In this document: positions 26,339-36,834 of the stretch, piece by piece | Numbering within the stretch: the first letter of the stretch is position 1 | How the letters are laid out: each line of letters starts with the position of its first letter | Assembly: GCF_900079725.1 (NCBI RefSeq) | Contig: NZ_LT599032.1 | Coordinates: forward strand, 1,828,209-1,892,208 | DNA: 64,000 bases | Source: an uncultured Dysgonomonas sp. | GTDB lineage: Bacteria; Bacteroidota; Bacteroidia; Bacteroidales; Dysgonomonadaceae | Reading direction: 5' to 3' | Translations under genes and position numbers: made by a program | The notes under the pieces: generated by a model | Told to the model about the DNA's origin: nothing | Database searches by the model: none | What the model saw: only the letters and a program-made list of their open reading frames with translations

Positions 26339-28816
26339 ATGAAAAAATTACTTTATCTCTTATGCCTCACCGGACTATTTAGTTGCGGTGGCGCTAAAGA
26401 ACCGGCACAGATTATCAAAAACGACTTACGGGCGCCTGCTTACCCATTGGTAACGATTGACCCCTATACCTCAGCGTGGTCGGCAGCCGATAATCTGTAT
26501 GATGAATCAGTGAAACACTGGACAGGCAAAGAATTCCCTCTATTAGGGGTAATACGTGTCGATGGAGAAGCATATCGCTTTATGGGCGTAGAACAAACTC
26601 CTATAAAAGCTGTAGCGGGCATGTCTGTAACAACAGCCTGGGCAGGCAAATATACATTCAATGCTCCGGATAAAGGCTGGGAAAAAGCTGAATTTAACGA
26701 TAACGGATGGAAAGAAGGACAAGCCGCATTCGGCACTTCGGAGGAAACCAATGTAAACACACTTTGGGAAACCAAAGACATATGGGTACGCCGGAATATA
26801 AATCTGGAAAAAGACCTGTCGGATAAAAAAGTATTCCTCATATATTCGCATGACGACATTTTCGAGCTGTACATCAACGGTATACAGGTGGTAAAGACAG
26901 GATATGAATGGAGGAAAGATGTACAGATCACACTCAGCGATGAAGTGAAAAGCACACTGAAAGCAGGTAAAAATGTCATTGCTGCCCATTGCCACAACAA
27001 AATGGGAGGAGCTCTCGTAGATTTTGGTATCTATGTGGAAGATGATATTGAAACATTCCTGAGTACAACAGCAGTACAGAAATCGGCTGATGTACAAGCA
27101 ACCCAGACCCATTATACTTTCGAGTGCGGAAACGTGGAACTAAAACTCTCTTTCCTTGCACCACTGCTCATGGATGACCTGAATCTCGTGTCACGTCCGG
27201 TAAATTATATCTCATATGATATCAATTCATTGGATGGTAAGGACCATGACGTTCAAATCTATTTCGAAGCCGCGCCAAATTGGGCTTTGAATATTCCATC
27301 GCAGGAAAGCAAGGCCGAAGGATTTGAAAAAGACGGGCTTTTATTCCTCAAAACAGGAAGTGTAAACCAGAAAGTCCTGGGAAAAAGAGGTGATGATATC
27401 CGTATCGATTGGGGTTATTTCTATCTGAGTGGTGAGAAAAGCAACTCTACATATAATGTCGGTAACCCTTATCAGATGAGAAACGATTTTGTAAAGAACG
27501 GAAAACTTGCAGGAGACGTAAGCTCCAAAGACAATGCCAGTCTGGCTATATCGCAGACTCTGGGTAACAGTAAATCCGCCTCAGGAAAAGTACTTATCGG
27601 ATACGACGACATATACTCTATCCAGTATTTTGAAGAAAACCTTCGCCCATACTGGAATAAGAAAGGCGACAAATCTATCGAGCAAGCTTTTGTTGAGGCT
27701 AATAAAGAATTTGTCAGCCTAAGCAACAAATGTAGCGATTTCGATTTCAGATTAATGAATGAAGCTGCACAAGCAGGAGGAAAAGAATATGCAGAATTGT
27801 GTGCGCTGGCTTATCGTCAGGCGATATCTGCCCATAAACTCGCTGAAGCACCAAACGGGGACTTGTTATTCTTATCTAAGGAAAACAATAGTAACGGATC
27901 CATCGGAACAGTAGACGTAACCTATCCCTCCGCTCCGTTATTCCTATACTACAATCCGGAACTGGCGAAAGGCCTGCTCAACCATATTTTCTACTACAGC
28001 GAAAGCGGCAAATGGACTAAACCGTTCCCTGCACACGATATAGGCACATATCCTTGGGCCAACGGACAAACATACGGCGGAGACATGCCTGTGGAAGAAG
28101 GCGGAAACATGCTGGCTCTTACTGCCGCGATAGCCGCTGTGGAAGGAAATGCAAAATACGCTGAAAAACATTGGGATGTACTGACTACATGGACAGATTA
28201 CCTTGTGGAAAAAGGGCTCGATCCGGAAAACCAACTTTGTACCGACGACTTTGCAGGTCACTTTGCACACAATGTAAACCTTTCGGTGAAAGCAATTATG
28301 GGTATCGCATCTTACGGATATCTGGCAGATATGCTCGGGAAGAAAGACATCGCTGAAAAATATACGACCAAAGCCAAAGAAATGGCACAGGAATGGATAA
28401 AGATGGCTGATGATGGCGACCACTACCGCCTGACATTCGACCAACCGGGAACATGGAGCCAGAAATATAATTTGATATGGAACAAGATACTCAAATTAAA
28501 TATATTCCCTGATTCTGTGGCTCAGAAAGAACTTCCTTATTATCTGACTAAACAGAATGAATACGGTTTGCCACTCGACAGCAGAAAGAATTATACAAAA
28601 TCCGACTGGATTATCTGGACTGCAACTTTGGCTGATGACAACGCGACATTCCTGAAATTTATTACACCATTGCATAAATTTATGAATGAAACGACCGACC
28701 GTGTACCTATGAGTGATTGGTACAATACGGATAGCAAAACACATGTCGGCTTCAAAGCACGCTCGGTAGTAGGCGGATATTACATCAAAATGCTGAATGA
28801 CAGAATGACAAAATAA
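26339..28816 (+). CDS. Exported DUF4965/DUF5127-type protein (glutaminase-A-like annotation)
   Basis: 825-residue lipoprotein (MKKLLYLLCLTGLFSCGG). It starts with the DUF4964-like segment RAPAYPLVTIDPYTSAWSAA, then a jelly-roll insert (about 105-215, GWEKAEFNDNGWKEGQAAFG to GALVDFGIYVEDD), a DUF5127-like beta domain, and an alpha/alpha-barrel of the DUF4965/DUF1793 type (GDMPVEEGGNMLALTAAIAA, LCTDDFAGHFAHNVNLSVKA). Databases often call this family glutaminase because of a fungal member, but in Bacteroidetes it lies in glycan-degradation loci, and the barrel is of the glycosidase kind. A carbohydrate role is inferred from the GH2 and GH127 neighbours. The mature function is unproven. Confidence 0.8.
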   Translation: MKKLLYLLCLTGLFSCGGAKEPAQIIKNDLRAPAYPLVTIDPYTSAWSAADNLYDESVKHWTGKEFPLLGVIRVDGEAYRFMGVEQTPIKAVAGMSVTTAWAGKYTFNAPDKGWEKAEFNDNGWKEGQAAFGTSEETNVNTLWETKDIWVRRNINLEKDLSDKKVFLIYSHDDIFELYINGIQVVKTGYEWRKDVQITLSDEVKSTLKAGKNVIAAHCHNKMGGALVDFGIYVEDDIETFLSTTAVQKSADVQATQTHYTFECGNVELKLSFLAPLLMDDLNLVSRPVNYISYDINSLDGKDHDVQIYFEAAPNWALNIPSQESKAEGFEKDGLLFLKTGSVNQKVLGKRGDDIRIDWGYFYLSGEKSNSTYNVGNPYQMRNDFVKNGKLAGDVSSKDNASLAISQTLGNSKSASGKVLIGYDDIYSIQYFEENLRPYWNKKGDKSIEQAFVEANKEFVSLSNKCSDFDFRLMNEAAQAGGKEYAELCALAYRQAISAHKLAEAPNGDLLFLSKENNSNGSIGTVDVTYPSAPLFLYYNPELAKGLLNHIFYYSESGKWTKPFPAHDIGTYPWANGQTYGGDMPVEEGGNMLALTAAIAAVEGNAKYAEKHWDVLTTWTDYLVEKGLDPENQLCTDDFAGHFAHNVNLSVKAIMGIASYGYLADMLGKKDIAEKYTTKAKEMAQEWIKMADDGDHYRLTFDQPGTWSQKYNLIWNKILKLNIFPDSVAQKELPYYLTKQNEYGLPLDSRKNYTKSDWIIWTATLADDNATFLKFITPLHKFMNETTDRVPMSDWYNTDSKTHVGFKARSVVGGYYIKMLNDRMTK

Positions 28817-28847
28817 TTTTCTATAGTAATTAAATAAATACTTTTAC

Positions 28848-28885
28848 ATTGTACTGGGCTGCGATAGTCCGGTACAATTATTTTT
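28848..28885 (+). terminator. Hairpin with T tract between the DUF4965 and GH127 genes
   Basis: Stem ATTGTACTGG (28848-28857) with CCGGTACAAT (28869-28878), one G-T wobble, then TATTTTTCTT. It may end the GH2-DUF4965 message or attenuate read-through into the GH127 gene. Confidence 0.7.
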
Positions 28886-28945
28886 CTTACTCAGAATATC
28901 ACCGGTTATACGTTCAGAAAACAGAATAAATTTTAAATAATACAT

Positions 28946-31000
28946 ATGAAAAAAGGTCTTTTAAATAGCTTAATCGCAGTCACACTCTTCTTATGCAGCA
29001 ATAGTATCTCTGCATTGGGAGGCGACATTGATGTTACAATCGTAAATCGTCCGTCAGTAAAGGCCCTCAACAATTATTACACAAGTAACAGGGCTCCATT
29101 ATTACCCAATAATTTCATAAAATTACCGGTCGGCAAAGTGCAACCCAAAGGCTGGACAAAACGTATGCTCGAACTTCAACGGGACGGGTTGGCCGGACAA
29201 CTGGGCGAGATCAGCGCATGGCTCAACAAAAAGAACAATGCATGGCTAAATACAGGAGGAGAGTACGGATGGGAAGAAGTCCCATACTGGCTCAAAGGAT
29301 ATGGCAATATGGCCTATATATTTAATGACCCTAAGATGCTTGCCGAAACAAAGATATGGATAGAAGCAGCCATAAAAAGCCAGCAACCCGACGGATACTT
29401 CGGCCCTATAAATGAGCGGGACGGAAAAAGGGAACTTTGGGCTAACATGATAATGTTATGGTGCCTGCAATCCTATTACGAATATTCGAACGATAAGCGT
29501 GTTATTGATCTGATGACTAATTATTTCAAATGGCAACTGACCGTTCCTGACGAAAAATTTCTAAAAGACTACTGGGAAAATTCCAGAGGAGGGGATAATA
29601 TCTACAGTGTATACTGGCTATACAATATTACCGGAGACTCTTTCCTACTGGAGCTGGTTCATAAAATACACCGCAATACTGCCAACTGGATGCAGGATTC
29701 GACTCTTCCTAACTGGCATAACGTGAATATAGCCCAAGGCTTCCGGGAACCTGCTACCTACTATATGCTCACCAAAGACCCTGCGCATCTTCACGCCACC
29801 TATAACGTACATGATCTCATACGCCGCACATTCGGACAAGTATCGGGGGGAATGTTCGGCGCAGATGAAAATGCACGTATGGGGTACATAGACCCTCGCC
29901 AAGGCACGGAAACATGCGGTTTTGTAGAGCAAATGGCTTCGGATGAAATGATGCTGTGGTACACCGGAGATCCGTTGTGGGCAGAACATTGCGAAAATAT
30001 CGCGTTCAATTCCTATCCAGCTTCAATGATGCCCGACCTGAAATCGTTGCGCTATATCACTTGCCCGAACCATGTGCAGAGCGACTCGGAAAACCACAAG
30101 CCGGGTATCGACAACGGAGGGCCTTTTCTGGCAATGAACCCGTTCAGCAGCCGTTGCTGCCAGCATAACCACGCGCAAGGCTGGCCTTATTTTATAGAGA
30201 ACCTGATTCTTGCAACTCCTGACAATGGCGTTGCAGCAGCCATCTATGCGGCCTGCGAGGCAAAAGTAAAAGTAGGTGACGGCACTGAGATCACTATCGG
30301 CGAAGATACGCAATATCCGTTTGACGGAGCAATCCGGTTTAAAGTAAACACGCCGAAAAAGGTAAGATTTCCATTCTATCTCCGCATCCCGTCATGGACA
30401 AAGGATGCGCAACTGGAAATAAACGGGAAGAAAATCCCTGCGGATCTGGTTGCAGGTAAATATGCGTGTATCAACCGTGAATGGAGCAATGGAGATATCA
30501 TAAAAGTTACCTATCCGATGGAGTTCTCGCTGAAAACATGGCAAGTGAACAAAAACAGCGTAAGCGTTAATTACGGTCCTTTGACTTTATCTCTCAATAT
30601 TGATGAAGAATACAAGAAAGTGGATAGTAAAGAAAGCGCCATCTGGGACTCGAAATGGCAGGAAAGTGCTGATCCCTCCAAATGGCCGTCATATGAGATA
30701 TATCCCAAGACAGCTTGGAATTATGCTTTAGTTCTAGATCCGGAGAAACCATTCAGTAACCTTGTTGTTGAAAAAAGGGCATGGCCTGCGGATAATTATC
30801 CTTTTACGCAGCAGAACTCTCCGCTTGTAATAAAAGCAAAAGGGAGACAAATACCATCCTGGAAATTGGACCAATATAAATTATGTGGTGTATTACCCGA
30901 CGAAGACTGTGAGAAATCATCCCGGGTGGATAATATTACACTTGTCCCTATGGGTACTGCCCGGTTAAGGATAACTTCTTTTCCGGCATCATACGAGTAA
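28946..31000 (+). CDS. GH127 beta-L-arabinofuranosidase (DUF1680)
   Basis: 684 residues with signal peptide MKKGLLNSLIAVTLFLCSNSISA, so exported. GH127 enzymes release L-arabinose from beta-L-arabinofuranosides such as those on hydroxyproline-rich plant glycoproteins and pectin side chains. The zinc/catalytic set of the family is complete: Glu322 and Cys324 in TETCGFVEQ, and Cys404-Cys405 in RCCQHN, equivalent to E338, C340, C417 and C418 of HypBA1. The alpha/alpha-barrel lies at about 60-430, followed by beta domains. Its product is the substrate of the arabinose block at 5.4-12.3 kb. Promoter not recognised; terminator follows. Confidence 0.93.
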   Translation: MKKGLLNSLIAVTLFLCSNSISALGGDIDVTIVNRPSVKALNNYYTSNRAPLLPNNFIKLPVGKVQPKGWTKRMLELQRDGLAGQLGEISAWLNKKNNAWLNTGGEYGWEEVPYWLKGYGNMAYIFNDPKMLAETKIWIEAAIKSQQPDGYFGPINERDGKRELWANMIMLWCLQSYYEYSNDKRVIDLMTNYFKWQLTVPDEKFLKDYWENSRGGDNIYSVYWLYNITGDSFLLELVHKIHRNTANWMQDSTLPNWHNVNIAQGFREPATYYMLTKDPAHLHATYNVHDLIRRTFGQVSGGMFGADENARMGYIDPRQGTETCGFVEQMASDEMMLWYTGDPLWAEHCENIAFNSYPASMMPDLKSLRYITCPNHVQSDSENHKPGIDNGGPFLAMNPFSSRCCQHNHAQGWPYFIENLILATPDNGVAAAIYAACEAKVKVGDGTEITIGEDTQYPFDGAIRFKVNTPKKVRFPFYLRIPSWTKDAQLEINGKKIPADLVAGKYACINREWSNGDIIKVTYPMEFSLKTWQVNKNSVSVNYGPLTLSLNIDEEYKKVDSKESAIWDSKWQESADPSKWPSYEIYPKTAWNYALVLDPEKPFSNLVVEKRAWPADNYPFTQQNSPLVIKAKGRQIPSWKLDQYKLCGVLPDEDCEKSSRVDNITLVPMGTARLRITSFPASYE

Positions 31001-31027
31001 CTTAGCAATTATTTGAGTTTTATTCGG

Positions 31028-31065
31028 AACGGGACTATTTCTTGAGAGATAGTCCCGTTTTTATT
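31028..31065 (+). terminator. Terminator after the GH127 gene
   Basis: AACGGGACTATTTCT (31028-31042) pairs with AGAGATAGTCCCGTT (31045-31059), followed by TTTTATTTG. Confidence 0.85.
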
Positions 31066-31079
31066 TGATCTTATTAAAG

Positions 31080-31640
31080 AATCTTTATCTATGTTATTAG
31101 CCGATAGCCTTTAGCTGTTAGCTTATAGTTCTTTGAAGTATTGATGGCCCCTCCAACCTCCCCGAGGGGAGGCTACAGAGAGGGTAAAAGCTAATTATTA
31201 ATTTTTCATTCTTAATTATTAATTGCTCTTTGTGTTACCTTCTAACTATCATAGTTAACGGATACAAAAACAACAAGATAAAAACAAAGGAAAAACTGTC
31301 AGATGTGTCAGGTTTTAACTAAATGTAGTTAATAAACGTAAATGCGATAATAAGTCATGAATTATGAGTTATAAATGATGAATTGGACTTTGCGCCTTAG
31401 CATCTTTGCATGAAAATACTATTTACCATAAAGCCACTTATGCGATAGTCTAAGCTAACGGCTGATAGCTATCAGCTAAAAGCTGAAACATGTGTTACTT
31501 TTTAAGAGTTACAAGTTACTGCGCCCTGCGGGCAGTTACAAGTTACGAGGGAAAAAATTATTAATTTTTCATTCTTCATTCTTAATTGTTTTTTGTGTTA
31601 CCTTTGTTACCTTTTCATATATAAGTTGGTAAGAACTGAT
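31080..31640. repeat. Mosaic of short intergenic repeats, no gene
   Basis: Contains the CCCCTCCAACCTC module (31124-31173, shared with 19199-19250). It also holds two TTTTTCATTCTTAATT modules (31199-31222, 31559-31588) and GTTACC motifs at 31233, 31494 and 31596-31615. A GCGCCCTGCGGGCAGTTACAAG module (near 31521) is shared with CGCCCTGCCGACAGTTACAAG near 19383. No gene is seen between 31001 and 31804. Confidence 0.65.
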
Positions 31641-31804
31641 TATTTTTCAGGATAAAAAGATTGCTAATTTTCATGGCAATTATTTGTCATATTAGTGAAA
31701 ATAAATAAAAGCTATTCATTAAGAGAAGAATTATAGCTAACTTGCAGCCGTTTTTGAAATAGCCTCTCCTGAGGCTATACTTTTTATCAACTAAACATCT
31801 TTTG

Positions 31805-33634
31805 ATGAACGATTTTATTTCACTTATCAAGCGGTTTGTTCCGCCATACAAAAGACAAGTAGTACTCAATATCTTTTTCAATATACTGAGTGCTTTCCTT
31901 AATGTATTCTCATTTGCATTGATTGTTCCAATCCTTCAGATTCTATTTAAGGTGAACGACAAAGTCTATGAATACATGCCGATGGATTCTTCAAGTATAT
32001 TCAACTTTAAGATTCTGGAGAACAATGTATATTATTACCTTTCCCAAACTATGGATACTCATTCGGCGGCCGCTGTTCTGCTTATATTAGGCCTGATTCT
32101 GGTAGTAATGACCATATTGAAAACAGGAACTACCTACCTCAGCGCTTATTTCATTACGGATGTGCGCACCGGGGTTGTAAGAGATATACGCAAACAGATA
32201 AACGACAAAGTCTTGTCTCTTCCTCTTGGCTTCTTCTCCAATGAACGCAAAGGTGACATTATGGCTCGTATGACCGGAGATGTGGGTGAAGTAGAAAACT
32301 CTGTGATGAGTTCCCTGGATATGATCAGTAAAAACCCGATTATGATTATGATATATCTGGGCACATTGCTCTTCATCAGCTGGAAACTTTCTATATTCGT
32401 ATTCATTCTTTTGCCTGTTTCCGGATACATCATGGGTAAAGTTGGTAAGAGCCTGAAAAGACAATCCGTAGAGGCTCAATCCCAATGGGGCGGTATGATG
32501 TCACAGATAGAAGAAACCCTTAGCGGACTGCGTATTATTAAAGCATTTAATGCCGAAGAAAAGATGATCGAACGTTTCGATAAAACAAGTAATATATTCC
32601 GTAACATGTCGAACCGTATCGCACGCAGACAACAATTGGCTCACCCTATGAGTGAACTGTTAGGGACAATAACCATTGTTTTGGTGCTATGGTACGGAGG
32701 ATCCCTCATTCTGGAAGGTAGCGGATATATGGATGCATCGAGATTTATATATTACCTGACTATTTTCTACCTGATTATCAATCCGGCAAAAGATCTTTCT
32801 AAATCGGCATATGCCATCCAGAAAGGTATGGCTTCGGTAGAACGTATTGACAAAATATTAAAGGCTGAAAATAATATAAAGAGCCCTGAAAACCCGAAAC
32901 CAATATCTTTCAACAGGGAAATAACTTATCGGAATGTATTGTTCAGATACGAGACAAACTGGGTAATAAAAGATGTCAGTATCACAATACCAAAAGGCAA
33001 GACCATTGCACTGGTAGGGCAATCCGGTTCCGGTAAATCAACAATGGCCGATCTCCTGCCCCGCTTCTATGATGTAAACGAAGGAGGTATCTACATCGAC
33101 GACACCAATATTAAGGATGCTGATGTACATGATTTACGGGCGCTGATGGGCAACGTGAATCAGGAAGCTATCCTGTTTAACGATACATTTTTCAATAATA
33201 TATCGTTTGGGGTAGAAAATGCCACAATGGAACAGGTTATCGAGGCCGCCAAGGTAGCTAATGCACATGACTTCATTACCGCCACAGAGAAAGGGTATGA
33301 AACCAGTATAGGAGACCGTGGCAGCAAACTGTCGGGCGGACAACGCCAGCGCGTCAGCATTGCCCGTGCAATACTGAAGAACCCGCAGATATTGATTCTG
33401 GATGAAGCAACATCGGCTCTGGACACCGAATCGGAACGCCTTGTGCAGGACGCTTTGGAAAAACTGATGAAAAACCGTACAACACTGGTTATCGCTCACC
33501 GTTTATCTACTATCAAGAATGCGGATGAAATATGTGTGATGAGCGAAGGTATAATCGTAGAACGCGGACATCACGACGAATTGTATGAGATGAACGGATA
33601 TTACCGGAAACTGTGTGATATGCAGCAATTTTAA
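31805..33634 (+). CDS. ABC exporter, MsbA-like (permease-ATPase fusion)
   Basis: 609 residues: an N-terminal six-helix ABC exporter domain (about 15-330) and a C-terminal ATPase (about 365-605). Walker A GQSGSGKST, signature LSGGQRQRVS and Walker B ILILDEATSALD are intact, with the H-loop in VIAHRLSTI. Works as a dimer in the inner membrane. The family includes the lipid A-core flippase MsbA and multidrug exporters; Bacteroidetes MsbA homologues are of this type, so lipid export is a good guess but unproven. I chose the ATG at 31805; the frame also opens one codon earlier with TTG. trmB follows after 104 bases. Confidence 0.9.
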   Translation: MNDFISLIKRFVPPYKRQVVLNIFFNILSAFLNVFSFALIVPILQILFKVNDKVYEYMPMDSSSIFNFKILENNVYYYLSQTMDTHSAAAVLLILGLILVVMTILKTGTTYLSAYFITDVRTGVVRDIRKQINDKVLSLPLGFFSNERKGDIMARMTGDVGEVENSVMSSLDMISKNPIMIMIYLGTLLFISWKLSIFVFILLPVSGYIMGKVGKSLKRQSVEAQSQWGGMMSQIEETLSGLRIIKAFNAEEKMIERFDKTSNIFRNMSNRIARRQQLAHPMSELLGTITIVLVLWYGGSLILEGSGYMDASRFIYYLTIFYLIINPAKDLSKSAYAIQKGMASVERIDKILKAENNIKSPENPKPISFNREITYRNVLFRYETNWVIKDVSITIPKGKTIALVGQSGSGKSTMADLLPRFYDVNEGGIYIDDTNIKDADVHDLRALMGNVNQEAILFNDTFFNNISFGVENATMEQVIEAAKVANAHDFITATEKGYETSIGDRGSKLSGGQRQRVSIARAILKNPQILILDEATSALDTESERLVQDALEKLMKNRTTLVIAHRLSTIKNADEICVMSEGIIVERGHHDELYEMNGYYRKLCDMQQF

Positions 33635-33738
33635 TGTGCTGATATGCCGATGTGCCAATTATTCAATGAACTGAATGACAAATTCTAATTATAAAGCGCG
33701 AACTTGTTTACTTGTAACTCGTAATTTGCAACTAAAAT

Positions 33739-34500
33739 ATGGGAAAGAATAAACTTGCCAAATTTGCCAACATGGAGGAATATCCGCATGTATTCCAATA
33801 CCCGTTTGCAGTTCTGCAAGAAAAGGGATTTGAAATGAAAGGCAAGTGGAATGCGATGTTTTTCAAAAATGATAATCCTATTGTTCTCGAACTGGGTTGC
33901 GGTAAAGGCGAATATACTGTAGGTCTGGCGAAACTGTTTCCTGACAAGAATTTTATCGGAATAGATATAAAAGGCGCCAGAATGTGGACAGGTGCAAAGC
34001 AGTCATTCAACGAAAAATTGACAAATGTAGCTTTCCTGCGTACCCATATCGAACTGATAACCCACTTCTTTGCCAAAGGGGAAATTTCCGAGATATGGAT
34101 AACGTTCCCCGATCCGCAAATGGGTAAGGTAAACAAGCGTATGACTTCAACCCGTTTTATGAAACTGTATCGTCAGATTCTGTCAGACAATGGTATCATA
34201 CACCTGAAGACCGATAGTAATTTCATGTTTACATACACCTGTGAAATGGTAAAAGCCAATACGCTTCCTGTATTGTTCCAGTCAGATGACCTATATCATT
34301 CGGGACTAGTGGATGATATTCTTAAAATACAGACGTTCTATGAACAACAATGGCTTTCGCGTGGTTTAAATATCAAGTATATAAAATTTGAGTGCGCCGG
34401 ACGTGATAACTGGACCGAACCGGATGTTGAAATAGAGAAAGACCCGTATCGCAGTTACGGACGCAGCAACGAATTAAATCAATCAACTAAAAATGGCTAA
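33739..34500 (+). CDS. trmB: tRNA (guanine-N7)-methyltransferase
   Basis: SAM-dependent enzyme that makes m7G46 in the variable loop of tRNAs. 253 residues. SAM-binding motif [20 protein letters not shown], followed by [12 protein letters not shown], and the TrmB signature [14 protein letters not shown] with catalytic Asp in FPDP. Its last 8 bases overlap the start of the following ATPase gene, so the two are translationally coupled. Confidence 0.95.
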   Translation: MGKNKLAKFANMEEYPHVFQYPFAVLQEKGFEMKGKWNAMFFKNDNPIVLELGCGKGEYTVGLAKLFPDKNFIGIDIKGARMWTGAKQSFNEKLTNVAFLRTHIELITHFFAKGEISEIWITFPDPQMGKVNKRMTSTRFMKLYRQILSDNGIIHLKTDSNFMFTYTCEMVKANTLPVLFQSDDLYHSGLVDDILKIQTFYEQQWLSRGLNIKYIKFECAGRDNWTEPDVEIEKDPYRSYGRSNELNQSTKNG

Positions 34501-35605
34501 TATATATCCTAAACTGATTATCGACGCACTACGCAATGTGCGTTATCCCGGTACAGGGAAAGATATTGTAGAAATGGGCTTCGTATCCGACGATATACAT
34601 ATCGATGGTATGAAAGTAAGTTTCTCCATGATGTTTGACAAACCGAACGATCCATTTATCAAATCGGTTGTAAAAGCGGCCGAGACGGCTATACTCACAT
34701 ACGCAGACCCTAATATTGAAATTAAAGGCAATATAGAAGTAAGAACCAAACAGGCGGAGCAACCAAAACCTGCGACACTTCTTCCTCAAGTGAAAAATAT
34801 CATTGCCATATCATCAGGCAAAGGCGGTGTGGGTAAAAGTACCGTATCGGTAAATCTGGCTGTAGCTTTAGCTAAAAAAGGCTATAAGGTGGGTTTACTG
34901 GATGCTGATATATTCGGGCCGTCGCTGCCTAAAATGTTTGCTGAAGAAGAGGCTCAGCCATATTTAGAACCTATAGATGGCAAGGAATATATTATCCCCG
35001 TTGAAAAATACGGTGTAAAGATGCTTTCCATAGGCTTCTTCGTAAACAAGAACGATGCTGTGGTATGGCGTGGAGCAATGGCGGGTAATGCTTTGAAACA
35101 GCTTATAGCCGATGCCAATTGGGGAGATCTCGATTATTTCCTTATCGACTTTCCACCGGGAACGAGCGACATACACCTTACATTGGTGCAGACACTGGCT
35201 ATCACAGGAGCGGTAGTGGTAAGTACGCCTCAGGAGGTGGCTCTGGCCGATGCTCGCAAGGGAATCAATATGTTTACTAATGATAAGGTCAATGTGCCGA
35301 TATTAGGGCTGGTAGAAAATATGGCATGGTTCACTCCTGCCGAACTGCCGGAAAACAAGTACTATATCTTTGGTAAGGACGGAGCGAAGAATCTGGCAGA
35401 AGATATGAATGTGCCTCTACTCGGACAAATCCCTATCGTACAGAGTATCTGCGAAGGAGGAGATAAAGGTGTGCCGGTGGCCCTGAATGAGAATACGATA
35501 ACAGGTATGGCATTCGCTCATTTGGCTGATAACTTTATAGCTTCGGTGGACAAACGAAATAGTCAATTTGCCCCTACCCAGAAAGTAGAGGTAAGTAACA
35601 AATAA
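34493..35605 (+). CDS. Mrp/ApbC-type Fe-S cluster carrier ATPase
   Basis: 370 residues. An N-terminal MIP18/DUF59 domain (about 5-85) is followed by a P-loop ATPase of the Mrp/NBP35 family with the deviant Walker [16 protein letters not shown] and the [14 protein letters not shown] motif. Such proteins bind and hand over [4Fe-4S] clusters to apo-enzymes in the cytoplasm. The usual CxxC of the C-terminal part is not obvious here (the segment reads [20 protein letters not shown] where many homologues have ENMS-C-C), a common Bacteroidetes variant. Overlaps trmB by 8 bases; closed by a terminator. Confidence 0.88.
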   Translation: MANIYPKLIIDALRNVRYPGTGKDIVEMGFVSDDIHIDGMKVSFSMMFDKPNDPFIKSVVKAAETAILTYADPNIEIKGNIEVRTKQAEQPKPATLLPQVKNIIAISSGKGGVGKSTVSVNLAVALAKKGYKVGLLDADIFGPSLPKMFAEEEAQPYLEPIDGKEYIIPVEKYGVKMLSIGFFVNKNDAVVWRGAMAGNALKQLIADANWGDLDYFLIDFPPGTSDIHLTLVQTLAITGAVVVSTPQEVALADARKGINMFTNDKVNVPILGLVENMAWFTPAELPENKYYIFGKDGAKNLAEDMNVPLLGQIPIVQSICEGGDKGVPVALNENTITGMAFAHLADNFIASVDKRNSQFAPTQKVEVSNK

Positions 35606-35612
35606 TAAGACG

Positions 35613-35637
35613 AGAGGACATTCTGATGTCCTCTTTT
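35613..35637 (+). terminator. Terminator after the Mrp/ApbC gene
   Basis: Stem GAGGACAT (35614-35621) with ATGTCCTC (35626-35633), followed by TTTTCATTT. Confidence 0.8.
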
Positions 35638-35672
35638 CATTTGGATCATTAACTCTATTACATTCATATTTG

Positions 35673-35680
35673 TATATTTG
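35673..35680 (+). promoter_or_regulatory. -7 box (TATATTTG) for folD
   Basis: Consensus TAnnTTTG 41 bases before the folD ATG. Confidence 0.55.
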
Positions 35681-35721
35681 CATTTAGAAAAGCACTATTA
35701 TATATTACTAAACCAATATCT

Positions 35722-36603
35722 ATGCAACTAATTGACGGGAAAGCCATTTCGGCGCAGATGAAGAAGGAAATAGCAGCAGAAGTAGCGCAAATAAAGGCGG
35801 CAGGAGGAAAAACACCACATCTGGCCGCTGTGCTTGTCGGACACGATGGTGGCAGCGAAACCTATGTAGCCAGTAAAGTACGGACATGTGAAGATGTCGG
35901 ATTTAAATCATCCCTTATCCGCTTCGAAGACAATGTCAGTGAAGAGGATTTACTAGCCTGCGTCGATAAGTTGAACAACGATGCTGATGTGGATGGCTTT
36001 ATAGTTCAACTCCCTCTGCCAAAGCATATTTCGGAGCAGAAAGTGATTGAGGCAATAGATTACCGCAAAGATGTGGATGGCTTTCACCCTATCAATGTAG
36101 GACGCATGTCTATCGGTTTGCCTTGCTTTGTTTCGGCTACTCCGGCAGGCATATTGGAGCTGTTGAAAAGATACGAGATACCAACTCAGGGGAAACATTG
36201 CGTTGTTCTTGGCCGTAGCAATATAGTAGGTAAGCCTGTAGCCAATCTGATGATGCAGAAGAGTTATCCGGGCGATGCTACAGTGACGGTCTGCCACAGC
36301 CGTACGCCAAATATCAAGGAAGTATGCCAGAGTGCCGATATCATCATTGCCGCCCTTGGTGTTCCGGAATTCCTTAAAGGCGATATGGTCAAAGAAGGTG
36401 TTGTTATAATAGACGTGGGCACAACCCGTGTACCATCTACCGAGACTAAATCCGGATTCAGACTAAAAGGCGATGTGGCTTTCGATGAAGTTGCGCCTAA
36501 AGCATCTTATATCACTCCCGTTCCAGGAGGTGTAGGACCTATGACCATTATCTCATTGATGCGGAATACATTATTAGCTGGTAAGAAAGAGATATACAGC
36601 TGA
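35722..36603 (+). CDS. folD: Methylenetetrahydrofolate dehydrogenase/cyclohydrolase
   Basis: Bifunctional cytoplasmic enzyme linking 5,10-methylene-, methenyl- and 10-formyl-tetrahydrofolate. 293 residues, normal length. Motifs: [14 protein letters not shown] with the catalytic Lys, [13 protein letters not shown], and the NADP-binding [15 protein letters not shown], then [11 protein letters not shown] near the end. Monocistronic between a consensus promoter and a hairpin terminator; tRNA-Arg is convergent downstream. Confidence 0.96.
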   Translation: MQLIDGKAISAQMKKEIAAEVAQIKAAGGKTPHLAAVLVGHDGGSETYVASKVRTCEDVGFKSSLIRFEDNVSEEDLLACVDKLNNDADVDGFIVQLPLPKHISEQKVIEAIDYRKDVDGFHPINVGRMSIGLPCFVSATPAGILELLKRYEIPTQGKHCVVLGRSNIVGKPVANLMMQKSYPGDATVTVCHSRTPNIKEVCQSADIIIAALGVPEFLKGDMVKEGVVIIDVGTTRVPSTETKSGFRLKGDVAFDEVAPKASYITPVPGGVGPMTIISLMRNTLLAGKKEIYS

Positions 36604-36637
36604 GAATCAACAAGCTACAATCAACCACAATAAATAA

Positions 36638-36662
36638 GCCTGTAAACATTTGATTTACAGGC
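36638..36662 (+). terminator. Hairpin after folD
   Basis: Perfect 9-bp stem GCCTGTAAA (36638-36646) with TTTACAGGC (36654-36662). T tract is poor (CCATTATTAATC). Confidence 0.6.
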
Positions 36663-36678
36663 CCATTATTAATCTCTG

Positions 36679-36750
36679 TGACCCTGGCGGGAATCGAACC
36701 CACAGCTAAGGAACCGGAATCCTTTATTTTATCCATTAAACTACAGGGCC
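36679..36750 (-). tRNA. tRNA-Arg (anticodon CCG)
   Basis: A 72-base cloverleaf on the minus strand: acceptor GGCCCTG / CAGGGTC, D arm GTTTAATGGATAAAAT, anticodon stem AAGGA/TCCTT with loop TTCCGGT, T arm GTGGG-TTCGATT-CCCGC, discriminator A, no encoded CCA. Confidence 0.95.
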
Positions 36751-36764
36751 ATTCATTGGCGACA

Positions 36765-36772
36765 CAAAAATA
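36765..36772 (-). promoter_or_regulatory. -7 box (TATTTTTG) for tRNA-Arg
   Basis: TATTTTTG on the minus strand, 15 bases before the tRNA 5' end; consensus TAnnTTTG. Confidence 0.5.
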
Positions 36773-36834
36773 TAAAAATATTCTCAGCTTTTATATTATA
36801 ACCCATAAAACAATTCGGAAACGGGGCTGAAACT

